Source: Euwallacea fornicatus (Eukaryota; Arthropoda; Insecta; Coleoptera; Curculionidae). Taken from it: a stretch of DNA of 64,000 nucleotides. Position numbers and translations under genes: made by a program. The stretch lies in assembly GCF_040115645.1 (NCBI RefSeq), contig NC_089545.1, positions 4,278,001-4,342,000 on the forward strand, given 5' to 3'. Of the stretch, positions 38,680 through 49,205 are shown in pieces (position 1 is the first letter of the stretch; each line of letters opens with the position of its first letter). The notes below the pieces were generated by a model that had not been told where the DNA came from, made no database searches, and worked only from the letters and a program-made list of their open reading frames with translations.

Positions 38680-40872
38680 AATAAATATCTGCGCCTGTAT
38701 TCTATATTTCTTAATGCTTACGTGGGTATGATAATGATTAGCTTACTAGGTAAATAATAGGTGCCATTATGAACCTGTTATTCAACTGTTTTCGAAAAAA
38801 GGAGATGACGTGCTTCAGATATTTGGCATACCCAATAATGGTCTTTTAAAGCTACTGGTGGACGAATTAATTTAATAAAATAAAATAAAATCAAAGTCTA
38901 TTTTATATTTCCAAATATATATTCCATACCTTTTTAGCGTACGATTTATACAGTAATAAATGAAATTTACAATTATAATATCATATGAACATAAACACAG
39001 AAAATGCACGGCGCACAACACAGGACCTGTGACATCAGATATATCGGTCGGCGTCGCACGTCGCGCTTTTGGCGTTTGGCGTTGCTGTCGTTTTCGGCGT
39101 CACGTCGGAAGGAGTACGGTGTTGGAACAGCCATAGAGCGGCCTCTTCGGATGAGAAGAATGAGACAGACTCTTGAAAAGAATCTCTTGTCCCCGATGAG
39201 GTGAATATTGGTCATTTTTAATTTTGCACCTTGCCCTAAAAACTGCACCATTTTAATTCTAAACTTACATGAATGTGGCAGTGCTCTGCAATTTTTATAG
39301 GAGAGTTCTCGTTCACCTAACATTAGCGGCATTTCCGCCCGAAAGTGAGTTAATTACGTTCTGTCAAAATTCAAAATTTAAAATTCGAAGTTGTTTCTTT
39401 AACGGACCCGTTAAAAATTCTTGCGGATCGGTATGTCGGAAAAAATGTTTTTAAAACACTTTATTTTCTTTTATTTTTACTTAATTAATCACATATGTCA
39501 TCCGGATTTCTCCCATTTTTAAACGAAGTGTAAAACAGACATTTCTATAAAGCAACTTTACGAATATCAGAAACTCATTATCGAAGATTCCATACCCCGA
39601 TATAATAGCATGTCAGGAAAATAAATTAAAATTGTGTGTTAATGTGGCTTTTTTGGCCCAGACCCCATTTTCAGCAAGTTGATGGATGCAAATACTTATA
39701 AATAACAGATAGCTTCTTAAAGTTCACGAGGAAGAATGCCATTATCTTGGCTACTGTTTTGATAGCGCTGATATATTTTATGGGATCTTCTATGTAACCA
39801 TTAATATTACTTATATTAGAAGCAGCATCATTTTTCAGCTCTCCAACGTTATTTGATATTGCATGGTGTGTTTTATTCGTCGCATGTTGATGTTGACCTT
39901 TATTAATACGTACAAAAGATAATTTTTTAAACCGACATTGCCATGCATTTCTTTCTGTTAAGTTCCAATTCACGAATGCTATTGGTTTTGCCCCAAATGG
40001 AAATTGAAACCGTTACAGACTGTCTTATTCGTACAGAGTGCACCAGTGAAAACTTTGCACCCGGCTTATTTTAAGCTATGGCGACGCGTCAATTTCGTTT
40101 TTGATATTTCAGCATTTAATGCGGATTCACCAAAACCACCCCTTCGCGGGGATGCATTCAACTTTAGAATCTCAAATGGCACTATAAATTGAGTGATATC
40201 TCAATTGAAAGGGCTCTTAAGTCTGATTGTCAGAATGTGTTTTTTTACAGTTTTTTGTCATTTATTGAATCATAATCCAACGTAATTCGCAAATTTTGAA
40301 GTGGGTACAATCTCTGCAACTTACAATAAAGTTTGAGGTGGCTACGTTTAAAACTTTCCCAGTTTCAATTTATTAGATTTTCGTCCACTGCCTTGCGTTT
40401 TTGCAGGTTTATTTCACAGTAATTCAATTAGATGAAACATTTCAAAAATCCCAACTACTTTCGATATAAACATTGTTTACAAATATGTTGTAAAAAGGTA
40501 TTTTAAATGAAAAAATTACTAACAACCAATTTACAAATCGATATTTTAACTCGCTTTTCTCGCATTCTTAAAGAAGGGTAAATGCGTTTAGTGCTTACTA
40601 ATTTCAAAAACGTTTTATTTGAGAGACTGGAGGATTGAAATAACTTCTCGTTATTCTTAATATTTTATAAATAACCATAGTGCACGGATGCCGGCAAGAA
40701 TTCTCAATCAATGCCACCCAAATAAACACACCTCCGATGTTTACGTGGCCAGTTCGGTTTAAAAGTTTTGTGAAAAATGTTCAGTGAAAAATAAAAAACG
40801 CCAATCTCTAAATGCTGTTAGAAGTGAGACTATCGAAATTGTCGTTTTTTTGATCACGGGGAAAATAGGGAA
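38680..40872. other. No supported gene; CpG-rich island at 39.0-39.2 kb
   Basis: At 39,005-39,200 is a G+C-rich, CpG-rich patch (for example GGCGTCGCACGTCGCGCTTT) with open frames on both strands, encoding Arg-rich peptides with no known domain. It may be a promoter, enhancer or first exon. A 100-codon minus-strand frame at 39,671-39,973 is unrecognised. Confidence 0.45.
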
Positions 40873-40992
40873 GTGGATCATAATTTGAATATTCGCAAGG
40901 TTTCTGAAATTTCCAGAGTTTCTAGCACAACTTGTCAAGGTATTTTAAAAGCCTACAAGTGCCATCCGTATAAATTGCAATTAGTTAAATAA
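40873..40992 (+). pseudogene. DDE transposase N-terminal helix-turn-helix fragment
   Basis: A 39-codon frame encodes NIRKVSEISRVSSTTCQGIL and then KAYKCHPYKLQLVK before a TAA. This matches the end of the helix-turn-helix DNA-binding region of the same transposase family, whose usual form is S..TV.RIL....HPYK.QLVQEL. The frame stops exactly where QEL should follow. It is an N-terminal counterpart to the C-terminal pieces at 3.7 and 12.7 kb, but not part of the same copy. Confidence 0.6.
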
Positions 40993-41385
40993 AAGAAAGA
41001 AGACCCTGGTTTGCAATTACCAGAAAAAAGAACTAAAACCGACTGGCAAACGATCAAAATTTTTTATATTCAGTATATTTATACGACGAATGCGCTTTTT
41101 GAACGAATTAGTCTTTTAATCGTTAGAAATTAGATATATTTTAAAATAAATTGCAAATATTAAATACGTTCTGCTTGATTATTTTTTAAATATTTAATTT
41201 GACTATTTAATATGCATTTACTTGACACACTCGGGCCATGCCAATTTTTAGTCGATATCGTTCAAAAATTAAACGACATCAGACACTAATGTTAGGTCTC
41301 TATCGATCATTGAAATTTATGGCATCCTATTGTTAATAACAGTCATTAATTTAATCAATTTCAAGTTATTAATTTCATTTAATCA

Positions 41386-41990
41386 ATGAAACATTCAGTA
41401 CTCCGTTCTGTTCCGCGTTGGTTGATTATACCAACGATATTTGTTTTGTTAACCATAATAATCTTTTATCATTATCGGTACGATTTTTTCATGTCTTGTT
41501 CCATTTTTGGCACACTTCAAACCATTTGTCGTGTCGATGTGGTGCATCAACGCTTTGATATTTCTGTTGAGATCTACCTCACGCGTGTTGAGTCCATACA
41601 GCTCCCTTTTACCTTTCATCAGTCTCAATATAAATTTGGACAAGGTATGTTTTTTAGGAAAATGGGCTGGAAATATTCCTTCCGACTCGGCTTGTGTCGG
41701 TTTTGTTTAAGTTTACTTGTCCAACATCGTATTTTGCAGGGGGCATAAATTGCTGGAGGTCAATGCCAAGGGCCCCAGCTCTATGATCTGTTATGAGTTT
41801 GTTGGTAAAGCTTACATTGTTTATCTTATTTGTAAGATTCCTTGTTTGAAATAAGAGGTTCGATGTTTAGTCTGAATTCCCAGGAATGTTGGCGGTGTAT
41901 GTCGCTAAATAAACTCTGAGTTTTCGAAAAATATGTTCAATTTTGTTGTATTGTTTCTGTTAAGATATTTCTTGTTAGTATGTTTTGTTG
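41386..41990 (-). other. Unassigned block with overlapping open frames on both strands
   Basis: The plus strand has a 120-codon frame (41386-41748). The minus strand has a 64-codon frame (41449-41643) and, upstream of it, a further open stretch at about 41,665-41,825 containing FTNKLITDHRAGALGIDLQQ and FMPPAKYDVGQVNLNKTD. The minus-strand reading looks more protein-like and may be a broken mobile-element or gene relic. No family was recognised and the segment lies just left of the mariner at 42.1 kb. Confidence 0.25.
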
Positions 41991-42141
41991 TATGTTGGAG
42001 AGTAGATGTATGTATAGTAAGAAAACATGGATTTGGTCGTTTAGGTAAGAGATAATAAAATGGAGTTCTCGCGAATGTTTAAAGAAGCGGGACTTGCTTT
42101 GCAAAGCCCTACTTTTGGTTTAGGAGATAGAGTTCAACTAA

Positions 42142-43322
42142 TACGAGAGAGAATCTAAAAGTAACCGGCTTCATACTTAGAGAAAAAACGTTTTGGAAAA
42201 CGTTGCATTATTTCTAAACCTGGTTCTCTTTGAGCTGGACACACTTTTCCCAGTGACGTTTTATGGCTTCTATACACTGTTTAGAGTAAGATGCTTCAAA
42301 TGTTTCAAAATGGGTATCAATTTCGAATTTCACCTATTCATTATTGGCAAATCTACTTCCACCGAGCCATTTCTTCAAGTTTGGAAATAGAAAATAATCA
42401 GATAGGGCCAAATCTGGCAAATAGGGTGGATGACGATAAAGTTCGAAATTGAGTTGATTGATTTTGGCCATCGCGATGACGGATATGTGGACTGGCGTGT
42501 TTTCTTGATGAAACAAACTTTCTTTCTCTTCAAATGCGGTCATTTTTTCCTAGTTTTTTCGCTCAAACGCTATAATAATTTTTCATAATATTATCCGTTT
42601 ATTGTTTTTCCTTAGGGGAGGTAGCCAATAAAAATTATAAGCGGTACACACCAAAAAATTGACGCTATCATTTTCACTGCAGATAAAAGTTTTCGCCTTG
42701 TTTAGAGCCGATTTTCCCCTTTGGGCTTATTGTTTTGACTGTTCTTTCGTTTTTGATGTAAAGTGATGGACCCATGTTTAATCTATGGTTAGGAACCGAC
42801 GAAAAAACTGGGCTTCATTGCCGTGTAAGTTTGCCAAATATTCCCTTGAGACATCCTCATGGTGTCGTTTTTATTCAATTGTATTGTTCAATAAATTATT
42901 GCGCCAAAATTGTCATGTTTTAGCCGACGGTCTTTCAGGACAGTTTTGTGGATTTTCATCACAATATCTGGAGTGGTTAGATCTGGAGTATCATTCGGTC
43001 AACCACCGCGGAATTCGTTTTGGCAGTTCGTGCGACCGCGTTTAGACTCTGCCACTGAATATTTTACAATTGTTAACGAAAGACCAAAATATCCCCTGAG
43101 TAGAATATAACTCTTCTTTGACGTTGAATGGATTTTTTCCATGTTCATAAAATCTCTAAAAACTTTCACTAACAACGGCTTCAAAACAAACATACATCAA
43201 TCTGGCACCCTCAAATTTTAGACAGAAGCTTTTTTAAGTTTAAGCTTTTGTAATTTAAGCAAATTTTTGACAAAATAATCGCCATCTATATGTCAGGTCG
43301 GGTACTTCTGGGACTATCATCA
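42142..43322 (-). mobile_element. Mariner (Tc1/mariner) element, inactive copy
   Basis: This is an element of about 1.18 kb with imperfect terminal inverted repeats. The left end reads TACGAGAGAGAATC. The right end, reversed, reads TGATGATAGTCCCAGAAG, and both continue with similar sequence. The minus strand encodes a broken mariner transposase. Near 43,030 are AESKRGRTN and an N-terminal-domain remnant. Near 42,760 is TWVHHFTSKTKEQSKQ, preceded by an in-frame stop. At 42,334-42,543 is the C-terminal part with LFHQENTPVH and PDLALSDYFLFPNLKKWLGG. In mariners the second catalytic Asp lies in HQDN; here it reads HQEN, so that position is Glu. With the stop and several frame changes this copy cannot make active transposase. 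Opposite-strand open frames here are shadows. Confidence 0.9.
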
Positions 43323-44968
43323 CACATTAGTATGTACTTATATATTTGGTAATTTTTCTGTCAACTGATTGCGACAAGACATTTCGTAACTGTTACCTAA
43401 CGAAGGACCTAAAGAATGAATTATTCATCCGTAAACTCTTGGAGTTAATTAGAAAAGACTTTATATTTGATTTACGTTGGCTTAAAACAAACCCATACAC
43501 AGGAGTAATTATTCATCGTAGAACACTTGAATTTAACGAGAATGTTCCGTCTGAAACTTGTACCCGAACGTTCAGTCTTGACATATTTCATAGGGTGCCA
43601 ACATCTGCGATGAACTGAGTGTTTGCGTAACACCCTAATTGTCGTTAGGATAAGCGACACCGGGTAATTACAACGTCACCCTTTGACTGCGGAAATATTC
43701 TTAGTTTTAGGTTCCCGTAACAGTCTCTGGCACTCGAACAATTGCTTAATCCATTTTGCTTTAATGGCTTTAATTAAAGCTTAGTGAGGCAAATTCTACG
43801 GTTTTTATGGGCCTATTTTAAGGCTGATGGGGTAGTAAACAAGTGCAATTGTGAAATAATGCAATTTGAAGTAATTAGGATGGTTGGGACATTAATTTGA
43901 AATGATTTTTGTAGTTGCCAATGCAGCACTGACTAACATGAAAACATAAATTTCCGAAAGATGATGGGGATGGCTGGTAATTCTGAATGATTGATTAAAG
44001 TGCTTTAAATGGCGACTTCATAACGGAAGTGTCAGAATAATAAAAATATCCATTATCTCCTTCTTCTCCAATAGTCTTTTAATAATAAATCACTCTCAAG
44101 ACATTTATGAAAACGCTACGTTACCAGAATATTATTTATTTGACGCAAAGGTTTTATAATGTCTTTCCGAGTATACCGGAATTAAGTGGTCCTTTTCAGG
44201 GGACACCTAACAAATATATCTTTTTATACGAAAGATCAAGTTACGGCATTTGTAATATATAAAAAAAACATGTGGCAATAAAAACCAGGAATAAAATCGT
44301 GGTCGGAAATTTGCTTGACTTAATCTAAAATTCAGCGTATAGCCACGGCTCCTCCATAAACCTGATCATAGACACTACCGTTCCTATTTCGGTCAGTTCC
44401 AGCTCAAAAATCACCTAACTTTTTTCTTCACATTTATTCTACGCATCAATTCAAGACTTTGAGTTCTTAACTGTTATTTCTGAGCCCGAAAAATGATAGG
44501 AATCATACTTCTTTTAGGTGATTTCCAGGTAGATGCTTATATCTGTTCGCATCAAGCAATTTTTCATTATGCCCAAAGTTAAGGCACACTTAAGTGAAAA
44601 TCCCGGGCGATTTTTATTTAAGGGTTCATTAACTTCAAGCATACTTAAAAATTGATGCAAACGGCTATTAAAGGGTTAGAATTTCCTTGGCTAGGGCTAC
44701 GAAAACGATGAAAGTAACTTAATTATAATACCGCAGAAGATAAATATCACGACATTCACAAAAAGGTAATATTGGTGGCGTTTTGTCAGTTTTCGTTGCT
44801 AATTTAGGTTTTTGACATTTTCAGGAGAGAATGGAGATAAAATTAAACAACTTTTGTGTGCAAAGTTTTTCTCTAAAACTTCTCAGCAAAGGTTTTGGAT
44901 AACAAAGAAAGTAATAAGAAAAATGGCTTTTTGTTTGACAAATAGTCATGATAGTGTAACATAAGAAT
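43323..44968. other. No supported gene
   Basis: AT-rich sequence without recognisable coding or repeat structure. Confidence 0.5.
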
Positions 44969-45690
44969 AATGAACTGGAAAATACAGTCAAAACGGGTTA
45001 TGAAAACGTACAGCAACATATGAAGGAAGTTACAAGCCAGGACAATTGTTTTTACGATGGAGACACCATGTAGGAACTTGAAGCAATGGCCAAAAACAGT
45101 GAAGAGGGATTGAATAAATTAACGAGCTTTTTTCCTGAAATAGGTGAAAATGCCAAAAATAAAGTGATAAAAACTGCAGTAGTGTAAATTAAAAACGAGA
45201 TCATGGACAGTATAATGCAGCAGATAAGCAAGTCTAAGGAAACGGAGCAAAAGCTACTAAATTTTAATTTCATTAAATTCAAGGATGTTTGTAATGACTT
45301 AATCAATGATTATAAGTCTCATAAGAGACCAGAAAGTCCTTCAATAATTGAAGAGAGCACAAAGTCATCAAAGAAGGGTTGCTCTTTATGATATCGAAAT
45401 TATGATATTTAGATGAAATAAAGTGGCTTATAAAATAGCGCTACGCTAAAAAACACCAAAAGGAAATTGAAAGAAAAAAATAAGGCTGATAGTATTCGTT
45501 CATTAGAGAAATTTCTTGAAGATAAGTTTAACAAAGTCGAAAGCAGAAAATCTTCTTAGGATTGGAGCTTTTAAGAAAAAATCAAAGAGGAAAATAATCA
45601 AAAATTCTCTAAAAATTACACTCTTAAAAAGTTAGTCCAAGACGATGACAAGAAAGCCATAGCTGAAAGGGAGTATATTTTCACTGGATG
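44969..45690 (+). pseudogene. Broken coding block of an unidentified charged, coiled-coil-like protein
   Basis: One reading frame runs from 44969 to a TGA at 45389-45391, interrupted only by TAG at 45071-45073 and TAA at 45185-45187. It encodes about 140 codons, for example ELENTVKTGYENVQQHMKEV, SFFPEIGENAKNKVIKTAVV and EIMDSIMQQISKSKETEQKL. Further helical, charged pieces follow in other frames (DSIRSLEKFLEDKFNKVESR at 45,490-45,550; YTLKKLVQDDDKKAIAEREY at 45,618-45,680). The low-complexity, Lys/Glu-rich composition over 700 bp with few breaks suggests a decayed gene or processed copy, without visible introns. I do not recognise the family. Absence of a poly(A) tract leaves the mechanism open. 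Confidence 0.5.
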
Positions 45691-47204
45691 ATAAAGGGCT
45701 TCAGCGTAGGTTGGTGGTTTTATTTTCTCAGCTGTAATATGGCGATTTAACTTTTTATTTAAAACGCTATGGTGTACTAAGCGATGAGGGTTGCGAGTTT
45801 TAGAATTTAAGGGGACCTGTCCCGCAAGTATTATATATTTCAACTTCTGAAAAATTTCGCCATATAAACAGAAGAATGGTTAAATCTGATAGAAAAATAA
45901 CAGAAGTTCATACAAGTGCTCTTCGTTCTCCAACTCTTTATAGGAATCCGTAGCTTAATTGCACATTTCGTTATCTCTGCCTTTAGGCTTCATTGAGTCG
46001 CATATAATTCGTTTTGAGTGAAGTTTCTACTCGATTAGGTTTTAAACCATTACATCATTAACAACAAAATCTTTGATATCTCAAGATCATTCCCGCGTCA
46101 TCGCGTCCCCAAGGCGAAACTTCAATTTAAAGGTCTACTAATACTTAAAGCTGTGTACTAAATACTCTGGCTGCGGTTATGCCCATGGGAATCCCATTAG
46201 GTCTATTTCGAAGTGAGGCATATTAGGGGTGTTTCTTGTTTATTAATGGAACATATTTCATATAGTAAGATACAAATGCTGTCGAGCGTGTTTGATGAGC
46301 TGATCATTCACGCTCGATGAAATTTATCGCACTTCAGATTAAGAGCCTGTATCATGTATTTACATTTATAGGAACATGTAAAATTACTTTATTTTTTGTG
46401 GATCTATGGTGCAACGGACAAAATAATCTTTAAGGAACATTGTAAATTTCACTAAAGAATCTATGTAAACTCAGAACATAATATGATGCGGTTATATATA
46501 CTGGTAATTATGCGATAAAATATCTTAAGTATCCATTACCTTTTGGAAATAAAATGAGTCAATGACATTGGGTCGTCTTTCGAATATTTCGACTCTCTGT
46601 TTTTTGAATGAAATTCAAGAGCGTAAAGGTTCGTGAGCAGTGAGAAAGGGTATAATAAAGATAGAAAACTACAATTACGCACATATTTGCTTTGACTCTA
46701 TTCGAAAACATACGAACGAAACTAAACTGTTAAAATAGAATTTATTACGCCAATCTCGCATTACACGCGACATACAATATGGTAGTTACCACGCCCTTTT
46801 GTGACTGCACCGACATCCTAATAAATTTCCGTGACAAATTTTACATTATAATTGCTGTTATCACTCTGGTTAATTAGAGCGTGTTCCGTTTTATACAGAA
46901 AATGTGCCTGGCAATTGCGAAACTAATGTTATTTGGAACGCAACATCCTTTTCTGGTGCTAGAGCTGGGCGAGTCGCATAATGATTATCGTTCGCGGTAT
47001 TAAAAAGTCATTGGGTCTTTTAGTCGTTCCATTTCATGAAGGCATTTTCTTTATTTGAAAGTTCCAGTGGTGCTTTTAATGAACAGCCAGGATGCCACGC
47101 GAATCATGAATATAGGAATTTTACAAATCCATTGACCAAGTCTATAGACACATACAGATAATAATTTTGATTCATTTTTCTCGTGCAGTTTAAGTCTTTT
47201 AGAC
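45691..47204. other. No clear gene; possible tail of the decayed coding block
   Basis: Up to about 45,960 plus-strand pieces in shifting frames (YGDLTFYLKRYGVLSDEGCE; RRMVKSDRKITEVHTSALRS) may continue the broken coding block at 44,969-45,690. Beyond 45,960 nothing is recognisable. Confidence 0.4.
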
Positions 47205-47672
47205 GTACAATAACTTTTTTGCTACTATGCACATGCAGTTTTAGTGAGTGCAAGCAAAAGACAATTAGGTGCTTCATGAATGCGAGGGAGATAGGCTACC
47301 GTCGTTGATTCGCAAGCAGTACGCCTTAATCCGGGGACAAAAAGGGCTTGCTTTTCAATTGAAGCGTTCTAAAAATACTATTTCTACCGTGGTGTTTATA
47401 GAGGTAAGGCTGCATTAAAATTTATCGTGGAATTTGTTCTCGGAGTAGGTGTTCAAATTTGCACGTATGCACGTAAGTTGTATCCTAAAAAATCATGTAG
47501 AATCACACTCCTCCTCGGTTTTAGGAGTACTGCTTGCGAGTCAACGGCGTTCGCCAATCGTTGACAATGGAAGGGGAAAGGGTAACCTGTCTTCCTCGTA
47601 CTCATGAATTGCCCAATTGCGTTTTGCTTGCACTCACTAAAACTGTGTGCATAGCAGCGAAAAAGTTACGGC
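47205..47672. repeat. Foldback repeat with ~125-150-bp arms
   Basis: Left arm 47,205-47,325 is matched in reverse complement by 47,525-47,672. Shared blocks are GTTTTAGTGAGTGCAAGCAA, TTCATGA, and CGCAAGCAGTAC. The right arm has about 27 extra bases (near 47,550). The interior is non-coding. The TIR sequence is unlike the TACAGGG group. The open frame over the right arm is a shadow. Confidence 0.75.
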
Positions 47673-47810
47673 ATATCTGGATGACACCAGTTACATTAAT
47701 TCATATTTTTCCATTAACACTGAATTCCTTAATAGTCAAAATTATGCCCCTAATTTGATATCTTTAATTACCAGCTATTATAATAACAGCTAATAGAATA
47801 ATCTACCCTT

Positions 47811-49205
47811 TTTTTTTGTAAAAGAGGTAATCCTTCATAGGTATATGGCCTGGTGTTCTGGAGATCTGGTTATGTGAGATGCGTCCTTGAGGGGACGCCT
47901 ACCCACTAAAAACCTCCTCTCTTCATTTTTGACCCACCCCCCCCACCCCCGGGACGTTATATGGGGAGAGGAAACGAGAGAAAATTTTTGTCAGTCATCC
48001 CTCTACGTCTGCCTTAGCTGAATTCCCCAACCATGTACATCCAGAAAGCCCGTGTCTTTCATCCTCATGCTTCATTAAGACCTCCCATCCTTCGGCCATC
48101 CACGCTCCGAAACTTCCATGCTTCATCCTTGCATGCTGCGTTCCTCCCTCCTTTTGAACTCTGCTTTTTTCCTTACAATCTATATGATCATACCACATAT
48201 GCAGTCCTAATTTTTCGCAAATCTCAACATTAGATCCATCACATTATTCGTTTTAACGTCTTCACCACATCCGCCTGCCGCTATTTCTTTCTCTCCAATG
48301 CAACGTGTTCACAACAAAAGGCAGTATGACGGGCATCGTCCCTCTCTCCGCGAAATCGGCAGACGTACGTCGTCTCCTTTTCTGTTTTGTACAGGTATGC
48401 GCCATGCATCGCCATAGCCTGCGTAAAGGAATAATCAGTTTCTCCTCACTTGTGATTTTCCATCTATCTATATCTTTAATAAATATCTTTGTCCATCTTT
48501 CACTTTTGTTCCACCTTTCTTGCCATCTTTCCATTAGTTCCCTTCTATGTCCTACTTTCTGCTCCGTTACCTTCTAATAACAAATATCCATTTCGATAAC
48601 TTACAGGCCAATCGGCAGTACTCCGGTTGGGACCTTAGCAGCCACCGTTGACACCGTGCAGTATGCAGAGGAGGCCATTATGGCTATTCTTCGGTTGACC
48701 TCTTCTAGGAGACGATGGTAAGTACCCAAACTAACAACATTTCTCCATATAGGTGTAGCGCAAAGTTGCGTGGACAGAACGAAGCTTGCCAGAAGTCTTG
48801 TCGTCATTTGTTGGGGATTCGCGATATTTGAAACGATTCCTGCCATTAAATTTATAAGACGGTGACTTTTCTTGCAGGCCTCTTTAATGCGTTCTCTCAT
48901 ATTTATGTCCTCGTCAATATCCTGTCAAATCCTGCACTCCCGAGTAGTTCACACTTTTAAAATTTTGCACTCCTGTGCTGCCTATTTTGAGCTTAATTTT
49001 CCGTATTTTTCTCTGCCCGGCTAGAGACACGATCTACGTCTTTTCGACTGCCGCTTCCAAGTGCATTTCCTTCAGTTTTCGCATAATCTGTGCCATCGTG
49101 AAGTGTGACTTACCCACCAGTTCTTCCCTATTCCTTTCCATCAGGATCATAGCCAGTTCGTCCGCATATGCGACCAAGCTGACGCCATCCTCAGATTGAT
49201 CTAAC
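47811..49205 (-). mobile_element. 5'-truncated, decayed non-LTR retrotransposon (R1/Jockey-like reverse transcriptase end)
   Basis: Minus-strand pieces run in the order of a LINE-type ORF2 C-terminus. At 49,140-49,200 is LVAYADELAMIL, the YADD catalytic box of the reverse transcriptase with the second Asp changed to Glu. At 48,601-48,900 is a thumb/linker-like region (LINLMAGIVSNI, CATPIWRNVV, SAYCTVSTVAAKVPTGVLPI). At 48,262-48,534 is RWQERWNKSERWTKIFIKDI, and at 47,995-48,198 a C-terminal tail. The pieces are in different frames with stops between them. A run of nine T at 47,811-47,820 (A on the element's strand) may mark the 3' tail. The 5' part is missing, as is usual for these elements. 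Confidence 0.8.
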
